Assembly (NCBI RefSeq): GCF_014641455.1
Contig: NZ_BMHT01000002.1
Span: 62,001-126,000, forward strand
Direction of reading: 5' to 3'
DNA from: Hymenobacter cavernae
GTDB lineage: Bacteria > Bacteroidota > Bacteroidia > Cytophagales > Hymenobacteraceae
DNA: 64,000 bases
In this document: positions 1 through 8,574 of the stretch, piece by piece
How the letters are laid out: every line of letters starts with the position of its first letter
Position numbering within the stretch: position 1 is the stretch's first letter
Notes under the pieces: model-generated
What the model was told of the DNA's origin: nothing
Database searches by the model: none
What the model saw: the letters and a program-made list of their open reading frames with translations, nothing else
Program-made: the position numbers and the translations under genes

Positions 1-1409
1 AGAGTAGCCCGATATTCCCCGAGGCCATTCGTTACAATCTGACCACCATTTGTGCGCGTGAGCGTTGCTGCACGCAACAAAGTCAGATTGTAATCACCTA
101 GCTGTACGGCTTGGGGTGCTGTAGTGCTACTCGTCAAAGTCAGTGCTTCGCTAACGATAGTTGCACCTACAAGGGCTTTCGGGCTTTGTCCACTAAAATT
201 CAGTTTAGCATAAGTAGCGGGCAACACGTTTTGGGCTGTGCCACTATTTCCCAGATATTCTACTGTGCTTCCCGCGCCTAAGTCGCCGATCTTCAGACTA
301 GTAGGTGTAGCTCCTAACTGTAGTTTAGAATTATCGGTGACATCCACCGTACCTGTTAGTTGGTCTCCTGCTCCCATGTAAAGGGTGGCTGGTTCTGCTG
401 GGGAAGCACCAACTACTATGCGTGAGGTAGGATTCAGATCAATGATTCCGGTTAGCCGGTCTGTCAGGCTGCCGTCACCCCGTACATAATACGTATAGTT
501 GGTATTGCCGGTAAAGTCGATGGATGATGGCCGGATTGCGCTGGTGGTGCTCTGTGACCACGCGGAAGCATTGTTCAGATTACCATTCGTATTAGAATAG
601 AGAACATTGGTTTCAGGGTATACAGCAATGTCGTCCAAGCTTATTCCATTACCGTTGTCAGCGCTGTACACGTAAGTAAAGCGGATTACTATTTCAGCAT
701 TATTTGCTAGGTTCAGACCAACGAGGCGGTGCTGGGCAGCACGCCGATAGGTGGAGGAATTGCCATCCGATTGCCCAATCAAATTACCTGTGCCAGGAGC
801 TTGAAGATCTAACTGAGACAGATCAGTCCAGTTGTTAGTACCTTCTGCTTGTACCAGATCGTTATTGGTGAAGGCATTAGGGCTTACAGTAGTTGCATTA
901 GAATACACGCGATAATCAGCCCGGAAATACGCTTCATTCGCCTTGGATGAATTATACCATTGCTCCATCGCGTAGCGGATATCTAGATTTTTGATGATTG
1001 CTCCGGATGTATTCTTTAAACGGATAGCAATGTAACCCTTACCAACTGTAGCTAGCCCTCCTTGCGTACCAGCAATGCCGCCCAACGCCCGATCTGGGTC
1101 ACCTACGGCACCAAAGTTATAAGCGCCCGTAGTAGAATTGGAGCCGTCATTAGCAGTAGGAGAAGGAAGACCAAGGAAACTAGTGCCGTAAGCGTAACCT
1201 GCTATAACGCCAGGCAAACTACTGTTGGTACCCCCAACAAAGGTAGGCGTACCGGTACCCATTCCATCAAAGTTTTGCTGGTATGGACCTAGGCCATTAG
1301 AGCTGGCGTCGGCAGCAGCCTTAAACTGGTATTGTGCTCGTGCAGTGAAAGACAGTAGTAGACATAAGCACCAAAGGCTTAAACCCCGAGTAAAATAACG
1401 ATGTAGCAT
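1..1409 (-). CDS. Secreted protein, 5' part only (runs off the left edge)
   Basis: An open frame starts at ATG 1409 and stays open to base 1, so the C-terminal part lies outside the window. Residues 1-25 form a signal peptide (basic start, Leu-rich core, cleavage after Ala-Arg-Ala before Gln-Tyr-Gln). The rest is rich in Thr, Ser, Asn and Gly with no Cys after the signal, typical of Bacteroidota extracellular proteins that end in a type IX sorting domain; that domain would be outside the window. A stretch around residues 45-215 reads like a jelly-roll carbohydrate- or adhesion-type domain, but I cannot assign a family. Codon use is more AT-rich than in the neighbours. Function unknown. Confidence 0.8.
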   Translation of the reverse strand, partial: MLHRYFTRGLSLWCLCLLLSFTARAQYQFKAAADASSNGLGPYQQNFDGMGTGTPTFVGGTNSSLPGVIAGYAYGTSFLGLPSPTANDGSNSTTGAYNFGAVGDPDRALGGIAGTQGGLATVGKGYIAIRLKNTSGAIIKNLDIRYAMEQWYNSSKANEAYFRADYRVYSNATTVSPNAFTNNDLVQAEGTNNWTDLSQLDLQAPGTGNLIGQSDGNSSTYRRAAQHRLVGLNLANNAEIVIRFTYVYSADNGNGISLDDIAVYPETNVLYSNTNGNLNNASAWSQSTTSAIRPSSIDFTGNTNYTYYVRGDGSLTDRLTGIIDLNPTSRIVVGASPAEPATLYMGAGDQLTGTVDVTDNSKLQLGATPTSLKIGDLGAGSTVEYLGNSGTAQNVLPATYAKLNFSGQSPKALVGATIVSEALTLTSSTTAPQAVQLGDYNLTLLRAATLTRTNGGQIVTNGLGEYRAT

Positions 1410-1729
1410 TGCAAAGATGGTTAGGAAGATAGAGCAGCAGTTTTTCCCAATAAGAGAATCAAGAATACTTTCCCTTATTGAGACACAAATATGCTAGCGC
1501 AAGTATATATATGCAAATGCTTGTATAATAGAAAATTAGTTAAGCACCATATATATTCAAATATCATAATTTGTTTACGCAATAATCTTGCAATAATTAC
1601 ATAATTATTGCATTCCCATTTTGCTACTTTCACCTTATCTTCCTTTCTGAATTTTGGAAAGAGCTGTTAAATGGGCAAAAAAAATGGGGCTCGTAGCCCC
1701 ATCTTCCCAAAATCAAACTTACGTTATTC
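1410..1729. other. AT-rich spacer between two minus-strand genes
   Basis: About 320 bases, clearly more AT-rich than the genes. It contains one hairpin terminator near its right end (listed separately) and a TA-repeat stretch around 1500-1515. No convincing TAnnTTTG element for the left gene and no coding potential were found. Confidence 0.6.
1677..1702 (-). terminator. Intrinsic terminator of the fatty-acid hydroxylase gene
   Basis: An 8-bp perfect stem (ATGGGGCT / AGCCCCAT) with a 3-nt loop is followed on the minus strand by eight T residues. It lies about 30 bases past the stop codon of the hydroxylase gene. Confidence 0.8.
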
Positions 1730-2404
1730 CTATTTCTCTTTGCCGGGCATGGTTCCAACAATATGGTCCCACAAAGTGCTGGAAACCCCGAAAGCTACTT
1801 CATCTTGCCGATAGTGGTGCTGAGCATGGTGGTGCCACCACACCTTCAGGAAGTTCTTCGGCGGGGCATATACGTGAATGGCATAGTGCACAAAAAGGTA
1901 CAGCGCGTAGCCAAACACGAAGCCAGCCAGAACGCCAAAGCCCGCGTTGCCAAAGGTGAAACGGAAGATAAAAAACAGCAACGACGCCACGAATACCGTC
2001 AGGATAGGCGGCATGGCCAAGCGGGTCTTATCTTTTGGAAACTCGTGGTGTACGCCGTGCATGGTGTACTGAAACTTGGCGCGCCCCGGCGTGGTAGCTG
2101 CAATGTGGTACACGTAGCGATGCACCAAGTACTCGGCCAGGGTGAAGAGCAGCCAACCTGCCAGGAACAATCCGAAAGCTGATAAGCCCGTGAGCAAGCC
2201 ACGGCTCAGGCTGTAATAGAGGCTAACAGCCGCTACACTGAAAAAGATGGTGAGTGGCCCTGCAATGTGCGTATGTGTCAGCCGCTCCAATACGGGATTC
2301 TTAAACAATTGAGCCGAGCCTTTCTGCTTGGGCTTAATAGCACCAGACAGCTTAACCGGCGTTGGCTTCACATCGGGCTCAGGAGTTGCGGAGGCAGAGT
2401 TCAT
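1730..2404 (-). CDS. Fatty-acid hydroxylase / sterol desaturase family membrane protein
   Basis: This 224-residue protein has the eight-histidine di-iron pattern of the FA_hydroxylase family: HRYVYH (95-100), HGVHH (116-120), HYAIH (173-177) and HHHAQHH (191-197). Hydrophobic segments at about 50-90 and 130-178 place the metal site at the cytoplasmic face. Family members hydroxylate acyl chains or sterol-like lipids; in Bacteroidota a 2-hydroxylase acting on sphingolipid or ornithine-lipid acyl chains is plausible, but the substrate is inferred. It has its own terminator and a likely -7 element upstream, so it is probably monocistronic. The 40 N-terminal residues are polar and unlike the family core. 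Confidence 0.85.
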   Translation of the reverse strand: MNSASATPEPDVKPTPVKLSGAIKPKQKGSAQLFKNPVLERLTHTHIAGPLTIFFSVAAVSLYYSLSRGLLTGLSAFGLFLAGWLLFTLAEYLVHRYVYHIAATTPGRAKFQYTMHGVHHEFPKDKTRLAMPPILTVFVASLLFFIFRFTFGNAGFGVLAGFVFGYALYLFVHYAIHVYAPPKNFLKVWWHHHAQHHYRQDEVAFGVSSTLWDHIVGTMPGKEK

Positions 2405-2430
2405 ACTAAGTAGTTAGCTGATGTAAGGAG

Positions 2431-2438
2431 CAAAAGTA
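2431..2438 (-). promoter_or_regulatory. Possible -7 element (TACTTTTG) for the fatty-acid hydroxylase
   Basis: The minus strand reads TACTTTTG, matching the Bacteroidota TAnnTTTG consensus, 27 bases upstream of the ATG at 2404. No TTG/TTTG lies at the ideal -33 spacing, so this is tentative. Confidence 0.4.
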
Positions 2439-2486
2439 CGCAGCAACGCACAAATTGCACGCCGTCCCTTGCCGTGGGCACCTAGC

Positions 2487-3008
2487 TCAAGCGGTAGTTT
2501 GGTAATGCAGAATTAACCGCTGAATGTTCTCCACTGAGCAACCTGCCGCTGCACACTGCAAGGGTGCGCGGGTGTAAAACCGTTCGCGAGCGGCTAAGGT
2601 TTCGCGTAAACGTGTTTCCAGCGCCTGCTGGTCGGGGAGGCTGGCCAAGAGCGGCCGGGCGGCCGCCGCCCGGCCTAGACGCCGTACCAGTTCTTCGACG
2701 GGCACGGCCAGGTACAGCGTCAGGCCGGTAGCAAGCAGCAGATCTAGGTTTTGGTGAAAGCAGGGCGTGCCGCCACCGGTCGCCAACACAAGCTTCGGGT
2801 ACTGCGCCAGCACTGCGTGCAGCGCCGCGGCCTCCCGCTCCCGAAAATACGCCTCGCCCTCCTTGCTGAAAATAGCGGCAACGCTACGGCCTTCCCGACG
2901 CACAATTTCCTCGTCCAGATCAATGAAAGGAACGCCGTAGAAAGTAGCTAAAGCTCGCCCCAGGGTAGTTTTGCCCGCCCCCGGCATCCCGATAAGGTAA
3001 AGACGCAT
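2487..3008 (-). CDS. aroK: Shikimate kinase
   Basis: Phosphorylates shikimate at the 3-hydroxyl with ATP, a cytosolic step of the chorismate pathway. The 173-residue length is normal. Walker A GMPGAGKTT (7-15), the DLD metal/substrate motif (about 30-32), the FRERE substrate arginine (about 56), the GGG substrate loop (about 78) and the lid RPLL are all present. I chose ATG 3008; an in-frame TTG at 3017 lies three codons upstream. It ends the minus-strand series DUF1599 - BT_3928 - ABC permease - aroK, but a heptad-repeat hairpin separates it from the permease, so co-transcription is uncertain. Confidence 0.93.
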   Translation of the reverse strand: MRLYLIGMPGAGKTTLGRALATFYGVPFIDLDEEIVRREGRSVAAIFSKEGEAYFREREAAALHAVLAQYPKLVLATGGGTPCFHQNLDLLLATGLTLYLAVPVEELVRRLGRAAAARPLLASLPDQQALETRLRETLAARERFYTRAPLQCAAAGCSVENIQRLILHYQTTA

Positions 3009-3021
3009 GAGTTTCAATTAA

Positions 3022-3125
3022 CAATGAAGAATGAGCAATGAAGAATGAGCAATGAAGCAAGGTGTCTTCTAAGTCATTATTAAACTGTTCTCCTTACTGT
3101 TCATTGCTCATTCTTCATTGCTCAC
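3022..3125. repeat. Heptad-period inverted repeat, locus 1 (aroK / ABC permease)
   Basis: The left arm 3022-3056 is five 7-nt units alternating CAATGAA and GAATGAG. The right arm 3100-3125 is the reverse complement of the same series. The arm begins only a few bases after the permease stop codon at 3128-3130. Between the arms are about 43 bases of unrelated sequence. Confidence 0.85.
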
Positions 3126-3127
3126 TG

Positions 3128-4183
3128 CTAACTTAGTTTCACCCGCGGGTCCAGGGCGGCATAGAGCACGTCGACCACGATGTTGATAACCACAAACAAG
3201 AAGGCGATGAAGATGGTAGCGCCCATTACAACGGGAAAATCCAGGTTCTCAACGGCGCGCAACGTGATGGTACCTAGGCCTTTCCAGTTGAAAATGTACT
3301 CAATAAAAAAAGCGCCAGCCATGAGCGACGCCAGCCAGCCGGATACGGCCGTGATAACCGGATTTAGGGCATTGCGCAGCGCGTGGCCCATTACGGTATG
3401 GTACCCGGATAAGCCCTTGGCACGCGCCGTACGAATGTAGTCCTGGCTCAGCACATCGAGCATGGAGCTGCGCGTGAGCTGCGTGATGACCGCCAACGGA
3501 CGGATACCGAGGGCCACGGCCGGCAGCAGCAAGTTGCGCAGCACGAGGTGCGTGCCGGTAAATGGGTCGGTTTCATAGAGCTGTCCCGTTAGGTTGAGAC
3601 CCGTCCAGCGGCTCCAGTAAAAGCCAAACGTCATGGCAATGAGGATGCCGGCCACAAACGACGGCACTGAAATACCTAGGACTGATACAGTTACCAGAGA
3701 GCGGTCGAGCCAGGAATGCGGCTTCAGGGCAGCCAATATGCCAAACAGAATACCGAGCCCTGCTGCCAGCAGCATGGCCGCCAGCGCCAGCCAAAGCGTA
3801 CCCGTAAAGTGGTCGAGCAGAATGTTTAATACCTCCTTGTTGCTCTGAAAAGAACGCCGCAGATACGGCTTTTTGAGCACAAACGCCTTGTTGCCTAAAG
3901 GCAGCAGCGCCACGCCGCCGTATTTCGCCACGCCCGCCGAGTCGCGCGAGTGCAAACCCAGGGGCGACACATCGTTGAGGTAGCCCGCAAGCTGAGCCGG
4001 AATGGGCTGGTCCAAACCTAGGTCGGCGGCAATGGCGGCGCGCGTAGCGGCATCGGAGCGCTGCCCAGCGAGCAGCGCCACCGGGTCGCCGGGCAGCACG
4101 GTAAAGAGAAAGAAAACTGTGAGTGCTACGCCCAGCAGCACCAAAAAACCTTGCCCCAGCCGTCGAAGAATAAAAAGAATCAT
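3128..4183 (-). CDS. Oligopeptide/dipeptide-type ABC transporter permease (OppB/DppB-like)
   Basis: This 351-residue integral membrane protein has a BPD_transp_1 domain: TM1 at 5-30, the GDP motif in LPGDPVA, a long extracytoplasmic segment (about 45-125), then five TM helices. The EAA-type loop is DYIRTARAKGLS (about 247-258), contacting the ATPase. The C-terminus LDPRVKLS is typical of OppB. No partner permease, ATPase or binding protein is nearby, so it must pair with subunits encoded elsewhere; the substrate cannot be named. A heptad hairpin follows directly after the stop. Confidence 0.9.
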   Translation of the reverse strand: MILFILRRLGQGFLVLLGVALTVFFLFTVLPGDPVALLAGQRSDAATRAAIAADLGLDQPIPAQLAGYLNDVSPLGLHSRDSAGVAKYGGVALLPLGNKAFVLKKPYLRRSFQSNKEVLNILLDHFTGTLWLALAAMLLAAGLGILFGILAALKPHSWLDRSLVTVSVLGISVPSFVAGILIAMTFGFYWSRWTGLNLTGQLYETDPFTGTHLVLRNLLLPAVALGIRPLAVITQLTRSSMLDVLSQDYIRTARAKGLSGYHTVMGHALRNALNPVITAVSGWLASLMAGAFFIEYIFNWKGLGTITLRAVENLDFPVVMGATIFIAFLFVVINIVVDVLYAALDPRVKLS

Positions 4184-4187
4184 GATT

Positions 4188-4270
4188 TAGTGCATAGTGC
4201 TTGGTGCCTAGTGCTTAGTAGCTAGCTTTTCTGGCTAACCATCATATACCCAGCACTAAGCACCAAACCA
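4188..4270. repeat. Heptad-period inverted repeat, locus 2 (ABC permease / BT_3928)
   Basis: Left arm 4188-4225 is a run of 7-nt units of the type TAGTGCT/TAGTGCA/TGGTGCC; right arm 4249-4270 is its imperfect reverse complement. The arms fill almost the whole 89-base spacer between the start of the permease (4183) and the stop of the BT_3928 gene (4273). Confidence 0.8.
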
Positions 4271-4272
4271 AA

Positions 4273-5373
4273 CTACAGCAGCTTCTCCAGTTTCGCCGCG
4301 TCGGGAATATCGTGGTAGTGGTACTTGCCTTTCACCACGCCGTTTTGGAGCAGCATCAGGCCGGGGTTTGAGCGGATCATGGATTTGAGCACGGTAGCGT
4401 CGGCGTAGTAGAACGGCACGGCCAGGTTCACGTCGTGGCGGAAGGCGTCGAACTCGGCGGGACTGCTGCTGGTAATAACCAGCGTAGAAATGTTCTTGCG
4501 CGATTTTTTTACTTCATCAAACAGCGCATCAAACTGCTCAAACCGGTCGCGGTCGGCATTGGCGGTGCTTTGCACGATGAGCACGAGGCGGTTACCTTCC
4601 AGGAGCTGCTGCGTGAAGTCGCCTTCATCGTTCCACACCTTGAAGTCGGTGATTTTCGGGCCAGCTTCCGGATTCAGCGGCACCATCTGCTTGAACTTCC
4701 AGGTGGTATCGGTCGGGTAATCGGTGAAGTCCTTCGTCTCGCCGTTGCGCGTCATGATGTACTTGTAACGCAGCTGCGCCGAAGGCTTCATGAGTTTGCC
4801 AATGTCATTACCAACTTTATAAGGCAGAAAGTCGAAATACGGCAAGTGACCTAGGGCCCGGACGCCAATACCGACCGCCACGGCCGTGGCCACGGTGATG
4901 TACATAATCCCGAGCAGCCCTCGCGCAAACGTGCGGCGTAGGTAGCGCTGGTTGAAGTGCACCACCGCCCATAACCCCAACAGGAACAAATCTTTGATGA
5001 AGGACGCCCAAGGCGTGAGCTTGATGAAGTCCCCGAAGCAGCCACAGTCGGTTACCTTATTAAAGGCCGCCGAGTAGAAGGTGAGAAAGGCAAAAAACAC
5101 CAGCAGCCCGAGCAGCGCCCACATGATCTGGCGCATTTGCCAGCGCAGCAGCAGCGCTACGCCGAGCACCACTTCCACCGAGCTCAGCACAAGAGAAAGC
5201 GTGCGGGCAATGCTGCGGAAGCTCAGAAAAAATGAGCCAAAGTCCTGGGCAAATACTTCGAAATACTCTTCCAGCTTCAACGCCGTGCCAATGGGGTCGT
5301 TGAGTTTAATCAGGCCAGAAAAGATGAACAGGCCGCCAAGCAGCGCCCAACAAATACGCGTAATGAGTTTCAT
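4273..5373 (-). CDS. BT_3928-type membrane protein (MauE/DoxX-like domain plus thioredoxin-like tail)
   Basis: The first 165 residues contain four TM helices resembling MauE/DoxX, with the conserved TDCGCFGD motif (about 108-115) seen in methylamine-utilisation/vitamin-K-reductase-like redox proteins. The remaining ~200 residues are soluble and look like a degenerate thioredoxin-fold domain without a CxxC pair, probably outside the cytoplasm. The family is conserved in Bacteroidota beside DUF1599 and folP/cdaA, as here. The cysteines suggest a role in thiol or quinone redox, which is inference. Length 366 is usual. Heptad hairpins occupy the spacers on both sides. Confidence 0.85.
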   Translation of the reverse strand: MKLITRICWALLGGLFIFSGLIKLNDPIGTALKLEEYFEVFAQDFGSFFLSFRSIARTLSLVLSSVEVVLGVALLLRWQMRQIMWALLGLLVFFAFLTFYSAAFNKVTDCGCFGDFIKLTPWASFIKDLFLLGLWAVVHFNQRYLRRTFARGLLGIMYITVATAVAVGIGVRALGHLPYFDFLPYKVGNDIGKLMKPSAQLRYKYIMTRNGETKDFTDYPTDTTWKFKQMVPLNPEAGPKITDFKVWNDEGDFTQQLLEGNRLVLIVQSTANADRDRFEQFDALFDEVKKSRKNISTLVITSSSPAEFDAFRHDVNLAVPFYYADATVLKSMIRSNPGLMLLQNGVVKGKYHYHDIPDAAKLEKLL

Positions 5374-5377
5374 TTTA

Positions 5378-5580
5378 GGGTCTTGGGGACTTAGGAGCTT
5401 AGGATCTTGGTTTTTGTTCTGGTGGAAAACACTACGGAAATGGCAACCAGTGCCCGCTAGTTAGCACGGCTTATGCCGCTTGTTGCCAACTACATGGTTA
5501 GTTGAAAGTACCCGTTTGCTTAGCTGCTGCAAGATACGGCCGCATATCCAAGACCCTAAGCTCCCAAGTCCCCAAGACCC
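5378..5580. repeat. Heptad-period inverted repeat, locus 3 (BT_3928 / DUF1599), overlapping the DUF1599 3' end
   Basis: Left arm 5378-5410 and right arm 5548-5580 are 33-nt reverse complements with about three mismatches, built from 7-nt units such as GGGTCTT, GGGGACT, TAGGAGC, TTAGGAT. The left arm starts four bases upstream of the BT_3928 ATG. The right arm lies inside the last codons and stop of the DUF1599 gene, so the repeat encodes that protein's C-terminus. Confidence 0.85.
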
Positions 5581-6110
5581 AACTTAATAAGCGCAAATAC
5601 CGCATAATTCAGCATGTCCCGGTAGTTGGCTTCCACCCCTTCCGACACGTAGGTGTGACCACCTAGGTCCTCGATCTGCTTGGTGCGGTGCAGCTTCATC
5701 AGGATGATGTCAGTGATGCTTTCCACACGCATCTGGCGCCAGGCCTCGCCGTAGTCGTGGTTTTTGGCGAACAGCAGCTGCCGGTTGATGCCGACTTCCT
5801 CGTCGTAGGCATCGGCCACCTTTTCGGGGTCCAGGTCCAGGGACGCGTCGGTGGGCAGCTGCAGCTGCATGAGCGCAATCACGCAGTAGTTGACGATGGC
5901 CACGAACTCCTCCTCGATGCCATCGGCTACCAGCTGTTTGCCCTTCTCCTGAATGGAGCGGATGCGCTGCGCTTTGATGTAAATCTGGTCCGTAACGGAG
6001 GGCAGGCGCATGATGCGCCACGCCGTGCCGTAGTCGTGCGCTTTGGCTAAAAACAGCGCCCGACAGTGGCCAATTACCTGGTCGTACTCGTGCTGCGTTT
6101 GGGTTTGCAA
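5556..6110 (-). CDS. DUF1599 protein with an internal duplication
   Basis: This 184-residue soluble protein contains two copies of one motif: CRALFLAKAHDYGTAWRIMR (16-35) and NRQLLFAKNHDYGEAWRQMR (about 109-128), each followed by a helix ending in a KxxR(T/S) pattern. The two-repeat form is typical of DUF1599, a family placed by others near nucleotide-modification proteins; the biochemical role is unknown. The start is TTG at 6110, the only start fitting the family's N-terminus. The final residues LGLGDLGA are encoded by the heptad repeat and are probably not part of the conserved fold. Neighbours BT_3928, folP and cdaA are a conserved Bacteroidota set. Confidence 0.85.
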   Translation of the reverse strand: MQTQTQHEYDQVIGHCRALFLAKAHDYGTAWRIMRLPSVTDQIYIKAQRIRSIQEKGKQLVADGIEEEFVAIVNYCVIALMQLQLPTDASLDLDPEKVADAYDEEVGINRQLLFAKNHDYGEAWRQMRVESITDIILMKLHRTKQIEDLGGHTYVSEGVEANYRDMLNYAVFALIKLGLGDLGA

Positions 6111-6312
6111 GATATTAAAGCTAGATTTAGGAACTTGGGGGGCTTGGAAACTAGGGTTTGTTTTCGGGCAGCGTACAAGGAATTGTGCATTGGTTTTACC
6201 GCGCCATGCGGTAGCAGCTCCCCCATCCGATGCTGGTGCTGGCGCGCTTGCCAGTGCCCGGAATCAAAGCGACTTTTGTCCACCCAGTAAGTCCTTGCGC
6301 TTCCAAATTCCC

Positions 6313-7206
6313 ATGATCCAGACCGCTGCGAAAGATACGTGTTTTTCCCCGAGGCAAACCCTGCTTTGCCCCGGTGGCCGCCTCCTGGATCTGCGCCGCC
6401 CACAAGTAATGGGCATCCTGAACCTGACGCCCGATTCCTTCTTTGCCGATAGTCGGGTAGCTGACCAAGCCAACCACACAGATGTGCTCCGCCGCGCTGA
6501 AGCCATGCTCAAGGCTGGCGCCGCTGTCCTCGACCTAGGTGCTTACTCTTCGCGGCCCGGCGCCGAGGATATCAGCGCGACCGAAGAGCAACGCCGCTTG
6601 CTGCCCGCGCTGGCAGCCGTACGCGAAGCGTTTCCGGAGGCGCTTATTTCGGTTGATACTTTTCGCGCCGCTGTGGTGGCCGAAGCTGTAGCAGCCGGCG
6701 CCGATATCATCAACGACATCAGCGGCGGCACTCTCGACGCGGAGATGTTTGCCACAGTTGGGCGCCTGCGGGTGCCTTACGTGCTGATGCACATACGCGG
6801 AACGCCGCAGACCATGACCCAGCACACCGAGTACGCCCATGACATCGTACTGGAGCTAGTACGCTACTTCCGCGACAAGCTCGTGGCGCTCCGGGCGCTG
6901 GGCGTGGTGGATGTGGTGCTCGATCCGGGCTTTGGCTTTGCCAAAACGCCTGCCCAAAGCCACGAACTGCTGCGGCGCCTGCAGGAACTGCAAGTGCTGG
7001 GGTTGCCCGTGCTGGCAGCTTTATCGCGCAAGGGCATGGTGTACAAGCCCCTAGGTTTGACTGCCGCGGAAGCGCTGCCGGGTACTGTGGCCCTCAATAC
7101 GGTAGCGCTGCTTAACGGCGCCCGGCTGTTGCGCGTACATGATGTAGCGGAGGCAGTACAGGCTGTACGCCTCGTTTCCCAAACTTATCCTTCTCTGGCT
7201 CCGTGA
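6313..7206 (+). CDS. folP: Dihydropteroate synthase
   Basis: Condenses 6-hydroxymethyl-dihydropterin pyrophosphate with p-aminobenzoate in folate synthesis (cytosol). The 297-residue TIM barrel shows MGILNLTPDSFF (33-44), DLGAYSSRPGA (about 75-85, the SxRPG loop), the DINDISGG-like stretch, MHIRG, DPGFGFAK and LSRKGM with the pterin-binding Lys. I chose ATG 6313 because the longer frame would overlap the divergent DUF1599 gene and translate its spacer. The stop TGA (7204-7206) overlaps the GTG start of cdaA, so the two are translationally coupled. Confidence 0.95.
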   Translation: MIQTAAKDTCFSPRQTLLCPGGRLLDLRRPQVMGILNLTPDSFFADSRVADQANHTDVLRRAEAMLKAGAAVLDLGAYSSRPGAEDISATEEQRRLLPALAAVREAFPEALISVDTFRAAVVAEAVAAGADIINDISGGTLDAEMFATVGRLRVPYVLMHIRGTPQTMTQHTEYAHDIVLELVRYFRDKLVALRALGVVDVVLDPGFGFAKTPAQSHELLRRLQELQVLGLPVLAALSRKGMVYKPLGLTAAEALPGTVALNTVALLNGARLLRVHDVAEAVQAVRLVSQTYPSLAP

Positions 7207-8045
7207 TTGGCACCTTCGCTATCGGTTTCCTGCGCATCGGCTGGATCGACATCGTGGACGTGCTGCTGGTCACCGTCCTGTTCTACCAGCTCTACAAGCT
7301 GCTGACCGGCAGCGTGGCCCTAAAGATTTTTCTGGGCTTTATGTCGGTGTACCTGTTCTATCTGGTGGTGAAAGCCGCTGGTATGGAGCTGCTTACCACG
7401 ATCCTAGGTCAGTTTATGAGCGTGGGCGTGCTGGCGGGTATCATTCTGTTTCAGCAGGAAATTCGTCGCTTTTTGCTCACGGTGGGCAAAGCCACGGCCC
7501 TGGACCGCGTGCGGGTGTTTCCGTGGCGGCGCGACGAGCCAGCGACCCGCATGAGCGTGACGCCTTTCGTAGAAGCCGCCAAAAGCCTAGCAGGCAAGAA
7601 CATTGGGGCGCTGATTGCCTTCACAATGGTGTCGGACTTGAAGTTTTATGCCAACTCCGGCGACAACATCGACGCGGTAGTGAGTAAGCGTTTGCTGATG
7701 AGCATCTTCAATAAAACTAGCCCGCTGCACGATGGCGCTGTTATCATTACAAACAACCGCATTCAGGCGGCCCGCTGCATCCTGCCGGTGAGCGAAAACC
7801 CGGATGTGCCGGCCTCCATGGGCCTGCGGCACCGCGCCGCCATCGGCCTGACGGAAGTGACGGACAGCGTGGTATTGGTGGTAAGCGAAGAAACCGGCCA
7901 GATTTCGCTGGTCCGGGGCGGGGAGGTGTTCCGCAACCTAGCCCCCGCTGACTTGCGCGCTCGGCTGAACGAGATGCTGTTCGGGGTGCCGCCGAAGTCG
8001 GCGTCTTCCAGCGCTACCGGCTCCGGGAAGACCGTAGCAGCCTAG
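7203..8045 (+). CDS. cdaA: Diadenylate cyclase (c-di-AMP synthase, CdaA type)
   Basis: Makes c-di-AMP from two ATP. Three N-terminal TM helices (about 15-88) anchor the 280-residue protein, followed by the DAC domain with the catalytic DGA (177-179) in PLHDGAVI and the RHR motif (209-211) in GLRHRAAIG. The start is GTG 7203, inside the folP stop; no better start exists. The C-terminal ~25 residues are Ser/Ala-rich and disordered. Pairing with folP is a conserved Bacteroidota arrangement. c-di-AMP usually controls potassium and envelope homeostasis; the local target is unknown. Confidence 0.93.
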   Translation: MIGTFAIGFLRIGWIDIVDVLLVTVLFYQLYKLLTGSVALKIFLGFMSVYLFYLVVKAAGMELLTTILGQFMSVGVLAGIILFQQEIRRFLLTVGKATALDRVRVFPWRRDEPATRMSVTPFVEAAKSLAGKNIGALIAFTMVSDLKFYANSGDNIDAVVSKRLLMSIFNKTSPLHDGAVIITNNRIQAARCILPVSENPDVPASMGLRHRAAIGLTEVTDSVVLVVSEETGQISLVRGGEVFRNLAPADLRARLNEMLFGVPPKSASSSATGSGKTVAA

Positions 8046-8094
8046 CTTCTAGCACTATTTATTTAAGCAACCTAGGTTTCGCGTGACCTCTCCT

Positions 8095-8218
8095 AAAGAG
8101 AACGTCATTTCGACCAGCGGGAGAAATCTCGCGTGCAGCCGTTGTGATAGTAAACCAGATGATTGGAGTTAGCCCTGCACGCGAGATTTCTCCCGCTGGT
8201 CGAAATGACGTTCTCTTT
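8095..8218. repeat. REP-like perfect inverted repeat, family B
   Basis: Arms 8095-8138 and 8175-8218 are perfect 44-nt reverse complements around a 36-nt loop. The core reads GTCATTTCGACCAGCGGGAG. It follows the cdaA stop by about 50 bases and would form a very stable hairpin on either strand. Outer GAACGTCAT is shared with family A. Confidence 0.9.
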
Positions 8219-8574
8219 ACTGCTAAGTTCTATCGGAACAAGCTGTAAGGAGTATTTCCCTCAAGCAAAATTCCTTTAACTATATTAATATTCTAGATAA
8301 CTTTTCGTACATTCAACTACAATCATTACGCTAAGCCCTGCTGGATATCCAGCTATTATAGCACACGGGCGAAAGGCTATCTTTTTCCTATGCTTCAGGT
8401 GAGGCGCACACCCCTTGCCTTCTATTTTTTGCGCTTGGCGCACTCGCTCGCCCTTGCCTGCAACTAGCTAAAACCTAGGTTGGCAAAGCTTTGCATGCTT
8501 TTTCTGGTGACACCTAGGTTAGATGACCGCTCGGTGCTCGTCTTGATTATTGCTCACCCTTACTCACCGCAATC
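8219..8574. other. Spacer between the family B hairpin and the patatin gene
   Basis: About 355 bases, AT-rich up to 8340. It has two ACCTAGGT octamers (around 8474 and 8509) but no coding frame or clear promoter that I can support. The promoter of the patatin gene should lie here. Confidence 0.5.

Noticed and set aside
1763..2182. 139-codon plus frame opposite the fatty-acid hydroxylase
   Set aside because: Antisense shadow of a well-supported gene; no domain or start context.
3022..3125. Regular repeats considered as a CRISPR array
   Set aside because: Unit is 7 nt, without spacers or cas genes; arms are inverted.
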